Source: Turritopsis dohrnii
Taxonomy: Eukaryota > Cnidaria > Hydrozoa > Anthoathecata > Oceaniidae
NCBI GenBank assembly: GCA_027922465.2
Contig: BQMF02000666.1
Coordinates: forward strand, 62,001-126,000
Direction: 5' to 3'
Length of the DNA stretch: 64,000 bases
The notes under the pieces were generated by a model that was given only the letters and a program-made list of their open reading frames with translations, made no database searches and had not been told where the DNA came from. How positions within the stretch are numbered: position 1 is the first letter of the stretch; each line of letters opens with the position of its first letter. The translations under genes and the position numbers were made by a program. Of this stretch, positions 11,485-22,484 are shown in pieces.

Positions 11485-11838
11485 CTTTCAAAACAGAATA
11501 CCATATTCGTATCCCATAATGCTGTGCATATGCTGAGTGTGATGTTCGAAGTATCGACACTTCTTCCTTTAAAATACTTTCCTTGTGAAATGTCACGTCA
11601 GTTAGGCGGATCCAGAATGCCATGGTCAGACCATCTTTGCAATCGCTTGGCTTTCTCAAACATTTCAAGGTAAATGTGCCCAGGGTAACCGATGTTTGAT
11701 GAAAATGGAAACGGCAATAACCTGGTTTTTCTCCGGTTATCCCGATTGGTCCGTTTTCAACAACATTAACATTCTCGATTACTTCTGCAGCTGTTGTTTG
11801 GTAATCGAACGGCCAGAAAAACTTTGGATAAAGATAAT
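11485..11838 (-). CDS. LamG-like jellyroll exon, first half
   Basis: Minus-strand exon with acceptor AG at 11,839-11,840 and donor GTAAGG at 11,484-11,479. It is 354 bases, phase 1 at both ends. It starts YLYPKFFWPFD, the FWPFD/FWPLD opening common to LamG-like jellyroll modules, and later has DGLTMAFWIRL, the usual 'fTisaWvr' strand. Two-exon LamG-like folds of this type are common in cnidarian and other invertebrate adhesion receptors. Only the fold class is recognised, not the orthologue. Confidence 0.75.
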
Positions 11839-12151
11839 CTAAAAAGAAGAACATATATCACTGGTCACACGAGCTTATAATTTGTAAAAATTTAAACATG
11901 CTTAATAAACGTTTAAGCCGGTTTTTATGACGTCAGGGGTTTTGTGAAAGAATGGTGGTAAAAGAATAATAACAGTGGAGAACCTATTTGTCGAATTTCT
12001 TAATCTTGAAATACTATGGATTTAAAGAATTATCAAGAATGTAAAAAAAATAATAAAATAATAATAATAATAATGCGACTGGTTATCACAGCGAGTCAGC
12101 GGCATTTTTGTTTTGTTTTTCTTTCACTTGAATAGTGCTGACCAAAAATAA

Positions 12152-12272
12152 CCCAGTGGACAAAATCGTCAAAAAGTCACTGCGAGGAAGAGCATCTTTG
12201 TTGAAATTGTGTGTATATTTCGATAAAAATGCACTCCTTCGCAGAGGTTTTTTAACAAATGTGCCGGCTGGG
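12152..12272. mobile_element. Palindromic MITE family A, copy 1
   Basis: Begins CCCAGTGGACAAAATCG and ends at GTGCCGGCTGGG. The left half (AAAAAGTCACTGCGAGGAAGAG) and right half (CTCCTTCGCAGAGG) are inverted copies, so the ~120-bp unit is nearly a full palindrome. Seven copies were seen in this window. Confidence 0.65.
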
Positions 12273-12661
12273 AATCTTGAAAGTCATAGTCGACGACGAT
12301 GAAACCCTTTTCCAATAAGCAGCTGACTAAAACTGACTAACAATTTAGTTTTTAGTTTTAAGTAAAAGTTTTTTCGGTTTATTACCATCATCAATGTTAA
12401 ATTTTATTTCAGAACTGTTATTGAGTTTATTGCGAACTTTTATTTCACATTTCGATGTATTCGCAACCTCTAACCCAGAGTCTTTTGTATTGTATACCAA
12501 TAATGGAAGAGTTCCTGGGTTCAAAGTTGATGGAGTTGAGGCTAGTAATATTGAATTTTTACTGGTTCATTTCAACCAAAGTTCACAAATAAGACTCACA
12601 GACTAACAATTACTTAGCAGTCTTTTTCTAAGTTTGTTGTCTTGTCATATGACTGATTACC

Positions 12662-13070
12662 TTAAGGGGATTTATTTTTGCGTGGACTTATTTTTGCGAG
12701 CCACGGTTTGAGAGCATTTTGCGTGGATTAATTGTTGCGAGTCAGAGCTTCTCAAGGAAAATGTTTGGATTTATTTTTGCGAATGTGAACAAAGTGCAAT
12801 GCGTATATTTTATAATATAGCTTAAAAGTAGCAGCGAAAAATCACCATTTTTATGCCTGCCACAGTGCAAAACCAATGAATGCTTGATAAGTACATGGAA
12901 ATAGTTAATATACGAAAGGTACAGAGAGTCAAAAAATGAGCAACTAAAATCATAAAGTTTTGCGTGGATGTTTTTTTGCAAATCGTTCATGTCTTGAAGT
13001 TTTGTGTGGATTTATTTTTGCGACTTTGACCAAAAGTCGCAAAAGACGCAAAAATTGATCCCTTCATGTT
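12662..13070. mobile_element. Repeat with GCGTGGATTTATTTTTGCG motifs
   Basis: AAGGGGATTTATTTTTGCG at the left faces CGCAAAAATTGATCCCTT at the right (about 18 bp, imperfect). Three further TTTTGCGTGGAT / TTATTTTTGCGA motifs lie inside. Similar motifs recur near 51,222-51,275. Confidence 0.45.
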
Positions 13071-13097
13071 TTGAAATCAGATTTTGAAAAGAGCTTC

Positions 13098-13217
13098 CCC
13101 AGTGGGCAAAATCGTCAAAAAGTCACTACGACGAAGTGCATTTTCATTGAAATTGCATTTATATTTCTATAGAAGTGCACTCCTTCACAGTGATTTTTTA
13201 ACAAATGTGTTGGCTGG
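13098..13217. mobile_element. Palindromic MITE family A, copy 2
   Basis: CCCCAGTGGGCAAAATCG with AAAAAGTCACTACGACGAAG on the left, and CACTCCTTCACAGTG...GTTGGCTGG on the right. Same family and size as the 12,152 copy. Confidence 0.65.
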
Positions 13218-13728
13218 ATTTAAAGAAAAACACTTTATTTCGCAGACTGATAAAAATATACGCAATGAAAAGATATCCAACGCTCTTCATGACGTTTTGT
13301 TAAAAAAAAGAAAGAAAGAATAATGCGTAATAAAAGATGTAAATAATATCATCTGCATGGAACACATCTGATAGTGGTCGGCCATTTTCATCAAGCGTGA
13401 CTTTCTTGAGAGATGTTTGCGTTGAAAATCTTTTTATCTTTATGGGATTATAGTATCGGAAATGGAAATATTTCTCACTTTCTTGTGATAAAAATCCTCT
13501 AGTAAACACTAAAGCCAAACAACGCCATTTAGTTAGGCCACCCTAAACTCTAGAAAATGTTTATAAGCTCCGCCTTATTTTCAACGCATCACTTCCAATT
13601 TAAGCGCTATGTATAAAATGAGATCTGTAAAATCATGATTGATGCTCTATGGTATCGATTTCAAAATAACGAAAAGAAGATGGGATTTGAAACCTTAAAG
13701 TAACGGTGGGTCAAACACACTTTAATGA

Positions 13729-13894
13729 CAGTGGCGGATCTAGAGGTTGTCGAAATTTTTGTAGGAGAGCATTAACATTATATTACATTTACCAATTTAT
13801 ATTACCAATGGGATTATTTGAACGCTTTTCTTTTATGGTTAGATTGCTAACACTCTCCCACACAAATTTCGACATACCTCTAGATCCGCCACTG
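13729..13894. mobile_element. CAGTGGCGGATC hAT-type MITE
   Basis: CAGTGGCGGATCTAGAGG and its complement form the ends. The match continues inward (TCGAAATTT, GAGAG, GTTA), so the 166-bp unit is a near hairpin. CAGTGGCGGATC-type tips are known from hAT MITEs in several marine invertebrates. The eight-base target duplication is not clear here. Confidence 0.55.
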
Positions 13895-14090
13895 TAAATG
13901 TTTGGAAAGAAACAAAGGTTTCATCACAAAATTTCTCTATTTTGTCACAAACATCGAGACTCAGAGAAATCTTTTATAATTTCTCTCTCGAGTTCAAAAC
14001 AGTTCATGTTCAAACTTTGAACAACATAGTTGTTTCTTGTTAAATTTATTAAACTCACACCTTAGCGTTTGTTGTCCTTAGAGGGGGATA

Positions 14091-14321
14091 TTAGGGTAAT
14101 ATGGGGTAAGATGGGTCGGCTGGGTAAGTCGGGTCATTATAACTTGAAGTGTAGAAGGCTCTATGCCTTAGAAACCGATATTTTTATCGGAACAAAATGG
14201 TAGGCGAGTAGTGATGGTTGTTATGTTAAAAATATCGGTTTCTAACGCTCTATCTACACTCTATCTACACTTCATGACTTAATGACCCGACTTACCCCAC
14301 CGACCCATCTTACTCTAACTG
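14091..14321. mobile_element. Hairpin MITE with GGGTAAGATGGGTCGG arms
   Basis: The left arm (14,091-14,138) and right arm (14,281-14,321) are inverted, sharing AAGATGGGTCGG and GTAAGTCGGGTCATT. An inner pair around ATATCGGTTTCTAA / TTAGAAACCGATAT continues the fold. Confidence 0.5.
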
Positions 14322-14436
14322 TAAGCAATTCACCCAATTTAATTTAAGATCAATGTTTTAACATTTCTAAACTAGAACGCATAAGGTATACTTGAGGATA
14401 TTGGGACTTGGGTCACATCTGCAACTCTCTCTCTCC

Positions 14437-14556
14437 TCACTAGGCAAATTTGTTGAAAAATACCTGCGGAGGAGTATTTTTATATAGAAATATACACGCA
14501 ATTTCAATGAAAATGCACTTCGCCCCAGTGACTTTTTGGCGATTTTTCCCACTGGG
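14437..14556. mobile_element. Palindromic MITE family A, copy 3
   Basis: Inverted orientation: TAGGCAAATTTGTTG...CTGCGGAGGAG at the left and CGCCCCAGTGACTTTTTGG...CCCACTGGG at the right. Confidence 0.65.
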
Positions 14557-17500
14557 TCTCTCTCTCACACACACTTAATGAATGTCTTATTTAAGTGAAT
14601 TTCTCCAGGGCTATGGGGGTTGAAAGGCCGAGATATATCAGGTGGGAAATTTGGGACCCACTTCGCGCATGTGTACTGGGAAAAAAGTGACGAACTTCTG
14701 AATCGTCATAATGGCGAAAATCTAGTTGTAAAATACTCACCAGCAATACGTATGGATGATTTTTCACTGTTGCTATGGGTTCCTTGGATACAAATCACAA
14801 TTATATAAACACAAGCCAAGCGATATTTACCATATTGCATTTTTATTCTAAAAGTTATTTTAAAGGCTTAAACTCATTTTTCGTGCGATAGTAGCACAAA
14901 CATAACAGCAAGTATTAATAGTTCATAATCCAGTTATATTCTGTCATGTAGACTATCTACCACAATATAAACTTGTAAGCTCTCGTTTTCGGGTTTGTTT
15001 TCTCATTTCCTTACTTGACAATACTCCAATGCTGTCGATACCATGAAGGTATTTTCATTATGTCAATCCTCGTACTACTTAAATACGGAACAATTCATTG
15101 GAAAATTGTTTACAAAGTTATTTCCAGAATAAACAGTGAGAAAAACCTTTGTACAGTTGAATGTTAAAAACAAAAGAAAGTAAGCAAATTAACCAATCAA
15201 ATGACGTTAAAAATGCTTTTCTATCAAATCTGAAATTCCTTCCATAATAGAAATCCACAAATACTCGCCCGCCAAGCAATTTTAATAAACCAGTAAGTCC
15301 CGGTTTTTCGTTGCCATAACAACAAACAACCTCATCATTTACCGGATTATCGTTCAAAAGAACTTCAATATACAAACTCATTTGTTATCCATCCGACACC
15401 AATAATTTTTAAAATATTATCGCGGTTAACCAAGAATCCGGAACAAGATGCTAACTGACGATTTCATTCAATAAAAAAAGTTAAAATTTCGACGAAAAAT
15501 TCTCTTATTCATACCCAGAGGATGACATCATCATGAGATCGACATAAATTTTCCGGCTCAATGATATTTTACACAAAACCCTTTCGTAGAGAAATATGGC
15601 ATTAAGTTTCAGTATTGTTTAATTGAAATAGTCAAGCATGTAAACCAGGTCTTAAATTCACAGTGCCTCTTAAGCCCTGTCTAGTGTAATGGATCTTTTA
15701 ATTTTGATTTGTATTCACGACGTATTCACAAAAAATTTGGCTTTTAGTAAACATTGCAAAATTTATTAAAATTTATTACACATTGTCAATGGATAATAAG
15801 AAACCGTCATATGAATGAGATTTTGTTTGCTGAACCGCCTTTACAAACAAATATTCAACTGGATATATATGTCTCTTTCTTCACAAAAATACGAAGAACT
15901 TTCAAATGCTTCAAACGAACATGCATCATCAGTCTGTGATGTCATTGATTTTAAACTAGACGTGTTGTTATGGTTACTGAATTCGAAAATTTTACATCTA
16001 GTGAAATATGTTTTCAGTTGCCATCCAACAACCAAACTTATGAATGACTTGCGTAAAAGTAAATAACCACTAACATGTTTATTATTCCGAGTGAGTTCTT
16101 ACAACTTATACAATTCAACAACAGACAAATTTTACAATAAATGCTCACATAATACCATTCTCGGTTTTTCTTGTATAGTTAAGCCAAGCCAACCACTGAA
16201 AGATTCGTGTAAGCCAATCCCAAAAGTTAAAACATTTCCCTCTATAACGAATCTCAAATTAATTCCTCACCAGAAAAGAATTTGATTTGTTGACAACATC
16301 CAAAAATTTGAACTAAGTCAGACTAAATTGATATTAAAGAACAAAGAAAAGAAGAAGAAGGTGTTCAACTTAAAGTTGAATTAAGATAAAAACCATTTTC
16401 ACAAAAGCTTTTCATTTCTCGATTTATTCAAAACCAAAGTTCAAAGTAGATGACTCTGAATTTCAACGCTCTAATTTATCTAAACAAATATCTTCATCAG
16501 AAGAAACCACAACAAACTGCGTAATTTCAATCCGTTCATAAAATATTATCCATGATCTCATCTTCAGAGGAAAGAAATAAACGACTTCATTAAATTTAAT
16601 TGAAAGTTTTGTGTGTCGTGTTCTTTTTCCTCAAACATTAGCCGCGTATTAAGAGATGGAGTTTATGGCGTGTTAATTTCATGTTATGTTAAGCAATGTT
16701 CGTAAATCTTATTAGATGTCTGTTACTAAACACATTTACAACGACAACAATAAAAACAATACTCGTTAAAAGGTTTCGTACTGATTTTCGGATTTAGCCG
16801 CTAATTAAAGCCTAGATTACATTATGTGCTTATTATAACATTTAAAAAACAATTTTCTGCAAAAGACAATTGTACGAATTTTTATTTTTACCTCAGTCGT
16901 ATATACCTTCAAAACATTTAAAGTATATAAATGAGAAAATTATTTATTTGGGCAGGTAGTTGTTGAGTCATCATTTTTTGAAACACATAAGTTTATTTAA
17001 TTTAACACGAACGAAAGAGTTAAAAGAAATATCATGTCGTGATCTATAAAGTATTTTCCGTGTAGGCAGGCCCATCCTGTAAACATCTCTAATTAAGCTT
17101 AGTCTATGAAGATGAGTTCAAAAAGAAATAGGAAAGAAATGCAGCCAGCGTGGCCAAACAGAAGTTTGTACAATATAAACCAAAAAAATAACAACAAAAT
17201 AATAAAGACGAGGTCAACGTTTGTTTAGCTAAACACAGTAAACAACTTCTTCAATCTCAACTCCCGAAAAGAGTACTTCCATAATCTTTCAAGTAAAATG
17301 TCAAAGAATTCATTACACCACACCAAGAAAATTAATATTTACAAAAACTTCCCTTTGTTGCTTCTTTGTTCTGTTTTCCAAGATGTACAGTTTCTTTTAT
17401 TCTGTTTGGAATTCTCAAGGGAGGCAAGGAAATTAGATCGAATTACTGCAAAACAAAGATGCAATATTTATTCTTTTTTGTTGATTGAAAAACATTCGAT

Positions 17501-19372
17501 TACGGTGTAAAAACTTGTGAAACCCTCAAGATTACTGAAAAAAAAAATTATCCTAACTTTTTTGAAATGAACATTCTTAACATTGTGAAGATTTTTGTCA
17601 TTTTTAAACCGTCTTGTAAGAGCTCTTCACGATGCAAAAGAAAGAAATTCCTGTCTAAGAGGCTATTATATGATCATCTTTCATCTCGGTGTCGTTGTAA
17701 ATTCTGACTCCCATATTAGAAATGGGGCAATTAGGGGAATTGTATGACAACTCGTTCACAAAGTGTGAAAAAGAAAACAGGTAACAAACTATATTATACG
17801 TCCATTACTGAATAAATCATTAGACGAATAAGAACTTATTGAAAAAAATCACCTCTAGAAAAAATAGAAATTAATTACGACTTCGAACTGTGATGTGAGG
17901 AGTTTCTTACTCACAAGGACTACTCCCTTTCTCAACTTCTGGCCGATTAAATGGAGTCCTTTAGGATGTTATTATTTTCGAGTTTATTACGAAGGGAGTA
18001 AACCTTCTCTGGTTTGTAAGGAAGGGAGGAGTCACTATTTTCTAGGATTCAAAATACACGTTGTTTTTTTATAAGAAACTTAGGGAAGGGCCTAGTTCTA
18101 AAAGTTTCTTCATTTTGGTCTAAATTTTAATGTTTTTAGTTCTAAAGGTTTCTTATTCGGTTCTTATAATTTTTGTTAAAAATGTATATCCAATGAATGA
18201 TAGAAGTTGCTTGCTTCGTTTTCAAAAATGTTGTGTAGTTTTTTGAATCATTCCTTTTGTTTTTAACTTAAAAAATGAAAGCATTCGAATTTAAAATGCG
18301 TTTGGAACTAATTTGTCTCTGCAATGTAATGTAATGCAATGTAATTTCCTTGAAGTCAAATATGGAAAAAGTTTCTGATTTAAAAAATATAGTCATAAAC
18401 AATTTTTGAGATTCTACATGTAGGTTTCTCATAAACTGGTTTCTATAAAAACAAACGTGTAATCTGCTACGCCGGGTATACCTGCTGATGAAAGATGAAA
18501 AAATGCTATGAAGACAAAAGAAAGATAGTTTACAAATAAAGTGGTGACTGTTACGCATGCGCTATTGAGCAATCCCTGATTTGATCTTTTTACATTTTTG
18601 ATACTATACTCTTTCGACCCCCATGAGGATTACCCATAGCTTCAAGCCGGAATGAGAAGTATAATATTATAGCACTAGCAAAGACAAATTGAATCACAGG
18701 CAAACTGGTCCACTGACCCATAGTCACAAGAAAAAGTCCAAGATGTCTCGATTTCCTTGATAGGAAATAGGAAATAGACTTAACCAACAGTACTACTAGA
18801 ATCTTCGATAAATTACCAACATGAAATTTTGAAATGATGCAAAACTAGCATTCCAACAGCACATTTTTTGAAATTGTTACACTAGGCTATTACACTAAGT
18901 TGCAGTACTAGGTTGTAAGCTTTATTTTTAAATACTTTAACAAATTAAACGTACACATAACGTACACGAACTAAATAAATGGATGACTTAATTTCCAATC
19001 ACAATTCAGTAGTCGAAAAAAAATTTAAAATTTCAAGATTTCATCCAACACCATTTTGTATACATCTATCGCCTTATAAGCAAATGTAAGCAAATGTACC
19101 TCATTCCAAAATTACGCATTCCAATCTCCTGAATTTATTTTCAGTTGTTTTTGCTGAAGAACACAGCAATGAAGTTTCAAATTTTTAGCATTTTTCATTA
19201 ACTTAAATAAATTTTTAAACACCTTTGAATGTTTAAGAAACAAAACAAAAAATCAAAATAAGGGAAGCTTTAAAACATATGCTTCTTCTCCCTTTCTACC
19301 ACACTCTCCTTCGCTGGTTACTTCCTACAAGTTATTACTTCATTATAAAAACCAATCAAACACAAGGACGTA

Positions 19373-19618
19373 GAATTAGGGGGGGCTTGGGGGCTTGAGC
19401 CCCCCCAACTTTTTTGTCAATTATGAGTAATTTGTTTTTGCCTTTCCTAATAATTGAAAATCATGTTGAAATTATAGATTTTGAGTGCTTTTATAGGCAA
19501 TCGAGAGGTAGTATTTTTCAAAAATTTTCTTGGCGCATCGGCCCCAACCATGGTGGGGCCTCTTTCGATAATAGAGATTTATTGAGCCCCCCAACTCAAA
19601 ATGTCTTGCTACGTCCCT
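19373..19618. mobile_element. Short element with GGACGTAG / CTACGTCC ends
   Basis: Left AAGGACGTAGAATTAGGGG and right CTTGCTACGTCCCTG are inverted. TTGAGCCCCCCAACT occurs near both ends. This is typical of a nonautonomous hAT-like repeat. Confidence 0.4.
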
Positions 19619-21938
19619 GAAACAATCTGGGAAAGGTTAATTACTTGCATTGGTTATCATATGGCACGTTGTGTAGTGATCACAGAAATTAATTGAACAC
19701 GTTCCAATTTCCGCCGGGCAAATTCTCCCGGAAAATTCCGATCTTTGATTTACCTAAGTTGTATTTATCCATCATCCACCAGGTTCTCCTACCATGGTTA
19801 AAAAAAAGAGTTTCTACTTTTTCTTAAGAATCAATTATCTACAAAAGATTACCATTATGCAGCAATTCCACTTTTCTGCGTGTGTTTGATGAATTCTGCT
19901 CCACGTTCGTAATATTTTCTTTAATTTATATTCTTGTCTTTATTAACTTTTTATTTACTTTGATCAAGGTTTATTTTTATTGATATCCCAGAATTCTTAT
20001 TTCCTTCATTAATAAATACTCCAAAAGCTTGGATTTGAAATTTGGTCTAGTTTCCCCTCTTGTAAAAAAAAATATGAATTGGAGCTCCGAACGACAACGA
20101 ATTGGCGATGTTCAATGAATTCCAACTTCAACATTATTCTTATGAAACTAAAACTACGGTTTTAAACAAACAAGGTAATTTCGGCTTGCCATTAACATCT
20201 CTGTCGGTTACCGTATAAAGTAAAATTGAATTTTATTTTGTTCCTATGTTTTAAACTTCTTCTTCTAGCATACAGACATCAGATATCCAAGATGTTGGGT
20301 TCTACAAACTGTCAAACAATACACCTTTCCCGAATTTCTGTTTAAATGCCGAGTTAATGCTTAGTCATCAAGTTTCGCCTCGTTTCTATGTTTTTCATTG
20401 TTTTTCTAATTGCATAATGTTTTCAGTAAGTAATATTTCTCGTTCTTTCAGTTCCCCAGTGGAATAATTAGAAGTAATTAAGAGTTTGAAAAAGAGGCTA
20501 GGCTATAACACGGTGTTTAAACAGAAATTCGCGAAAGGTGTATTCCTACGAAACGACCTGGTAAATTTCTTGTAGAAGGTGTGTACAGGGATATGTTGTA
20601 TGATAAATATTGTTGAAAACGTAAGGTTCGTCTATAGAGGCTTTTTACCCCAAATAATGCATATCCCAAATAATGCATATCCCAAAACATAAGCCTGTAT
20701 CATCTGGGTGCAAGGCTATGGGCTTTTCGACAAGATTTTATATGCGGGGTGAAATATAAAATATGTTGTAAGCTATTGTTGAAAATACACTATTTGTCTA
20801 TTTATAAGTAGTCACACACTGTCCGCATAACGTAGCGATCCTGTCCTATAAATCTAAAATTTCCAAAAAGTATAATTCCTAGCATATTTTTTTTGAATCT
20901 AATTTTTTTAATCTAATTTAATCTAATTTAAACATGGTTAGGAAAAGCCAAGTTTTTACAAATGAAAACCAACCTCGAGCCCAGAGTCTCTTATATTTTC
21001 GATATTCGGATCCGCATATCTCGAGGTTAAAATGAAAACTTGTTTGTGTTTGAAGAAGTTTAAAAAGGGAGGAGTAAAGTATGATGTGGCGTATCTTCCG
21101 GTATGCAACAAGGAAAGCAAACGTACTATGTTGAAAGTCAGACATCGGTATTTTCTGAGAGTAAATTCTGTCCATCTCTTGTTTTGTTCTTCATACATAG
21201 CTGGATCTATTTGTTTGTTTATGAATTTGTAAACAAATAATCAATGTAAACAAAATATAAATTAAAGTTTTAACAAAGATCGAGGCTGATATGGTGTAAG
21301 GTTGCTGTATATCTTCTCGTGAAGAATCAGATTACAAGTGAAAAGAAATAGGCTGCTCAAACAGAATAAGCTGCTAGAATGAGCAAAGATAGATGATAGG
21401 TAGACCCATGGTATAATGAGGAGAATCAACTGGAGTTCTTTCACTATTGACGTTACATTTGTTTAATAGTTTCTCTTCCGTTTTTTATTCTCTCACGAAT
21501 AAAAAAACAGTAGCTTGACACAACCTTATCCTCATGCTTTCAAATCTAGATTATCGAAAAAGCAAGAAAGCCCTGGGGATGAGGTCGATATGTGAATAAA
21601 AACGCGCGAAGAATCAAAAACAGGTTTCGTGAGAGTAATATACTGGCTTTTAGGGTTGCAATATGCTGATGTTTGCAGTGGAGATCCCTCATTACAACAA
21701 TAAGAAAGGGGCATGGAAACCATATGATCTGACACATGATTGGCTCATTCTTGGAGATTCCCCATCTAGGCAACTGTTTTCTCGCGACCATTACGTTCAG
21801 CATCTTTTAAACGCATCCAATTCTTTCATTATATATAAGGAATCCTACCCCCATAAACCATGGGGCGTTTATAATTATTGCGCCTTATATGTCTATACTT
21901 CTTCACGATCAAAGTATTAAAAATATATGAATTCTTAC

Positions 21939-22017
21939 CAGTTACAGAGAATGTCGTGGATCCGTCACGTATAGCCAGCATAACAAAAAGCCCAGTCAAC
22001 CATTGTAATTGACACAT
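21939..22017 (-). CDS. Candidate first exon with signal peptide of the LamG/FN3 gene
   Basis: An ATG at 22,017 opens MCQLQWLTGLFVMLAIRDG, a short N-terminus with a hydrophobic core like a signal peptide. The exon ends at a good donor (G|GTAAG at 21,938) in phase 1, which fits the phase-1 start of the LamG-like exon at 11,838. Linking the two is inference across a 10-kb intron. Additional exons or a different first exon remain possible. Confidence 0.45.
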
Positions 22018-22139
22018 GACGTCAGCTAAAAAAATATTTGACTATTTACAGGACAATGGAAAGTTTTCGGTTGTATGTGTAAACATGATAAACAGAGATA
22101 GATTTCTTTAAATCAAAAGTTTGTGATCTTCTCACAGGT

Positions 22140-22224
22140 TCCCCAGTAGGCAAAATCGTCAAAAAGTCACTGCGATGAAGAGCATTTTCATTGAAATAGT
22201 GTGCATATTTCTATAGAACATGCG
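22140..22224. mobile_element. Palindromic MITE family A, copy 4 (truncated)
   Basis: CCCCAGTAGGCAAAATCG, then AAAAAGTCACTGCGATG and GTGTGCATATTTCTATAG. The right third is missing. Confidence 0.6.
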
Positions 22225-22363
22225 AATGTACAGTAGAATAATACTGATTGTTACGCGTGAACTTTTTCGTGTAGTAGAGATCCGGCTTTATAACAAGGTG
22301 ATATTCTTAAACTTGAACTCATAAAGAACATGAAGAAGAACCTGTAAAAGATGATAGTATCAT

Positions 22364-22484
22364 CCCATCAGGCAAATTTGTTGAAAAGTCACTGTGGCTG
22401 AGTACATTTCTATAGAAGTATACACACTATTTCAATGAATATGCTCTTCATCGCTGTGACTTTTTGACCATTTTGCTCACTGGG
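22364..22484. mobile_element. Palindromic MITE family A, copy 5
   Basis: CCCATCAGGCAAATTTG at the left and TTTTGCTCACTGGG at the right, around a TATAGAAGTATACACAC centre. It lies only ~140 bp from copy 4 in the intergenic region. Confidence 0.6.

Larger units (their letters stand above)
11839..21938. other. Putative 10-kb first intron, MITE-rich
   Basis: No exon that I can defend. It contains palindromic MITE copies (12,152-12,272; 13,098-13,217; 14,437-14,556), a 'GCGTGGATTTATTTTTGCG' type element (about 12,662-13,070), a CAGTGGCGGATC element (13,729-13,894), a GGGTAAGATGGGT hairpin (14,091-14,321), a GGACGTAG element (about 19,373-19,618), and CAACCTCG palindromic fragments near 12,467 and 20,970-21,030. 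Open frames at 14,620-14,808 (+) and 15,118-15,381 (-) have no splice or homology support. The rest (15.4-19.3 kb, 19.6-20.9 kb) is AT-rich without visible features. Confidence 0.45.

Noticed and set aside
14620..14808. Plus frame with a LamG-like phrase (DDFSLLLWV)
   Set aside because: Only one short motif, no partner exons on the plus strand, and the strand is opposite to the LamG gene.
15118..15381. Minus frame possibly another exon of the LamG/FN3 gene
   Set aside because: No clear acceptor or donor and no recognisable fold. The exons on either side already join in phase without it.
21663..21920. 85-codon plus frame near the receptor's first exon
   Set aside because: No family resemblance, overlaps two frames on the other strand, and has no splice signals.
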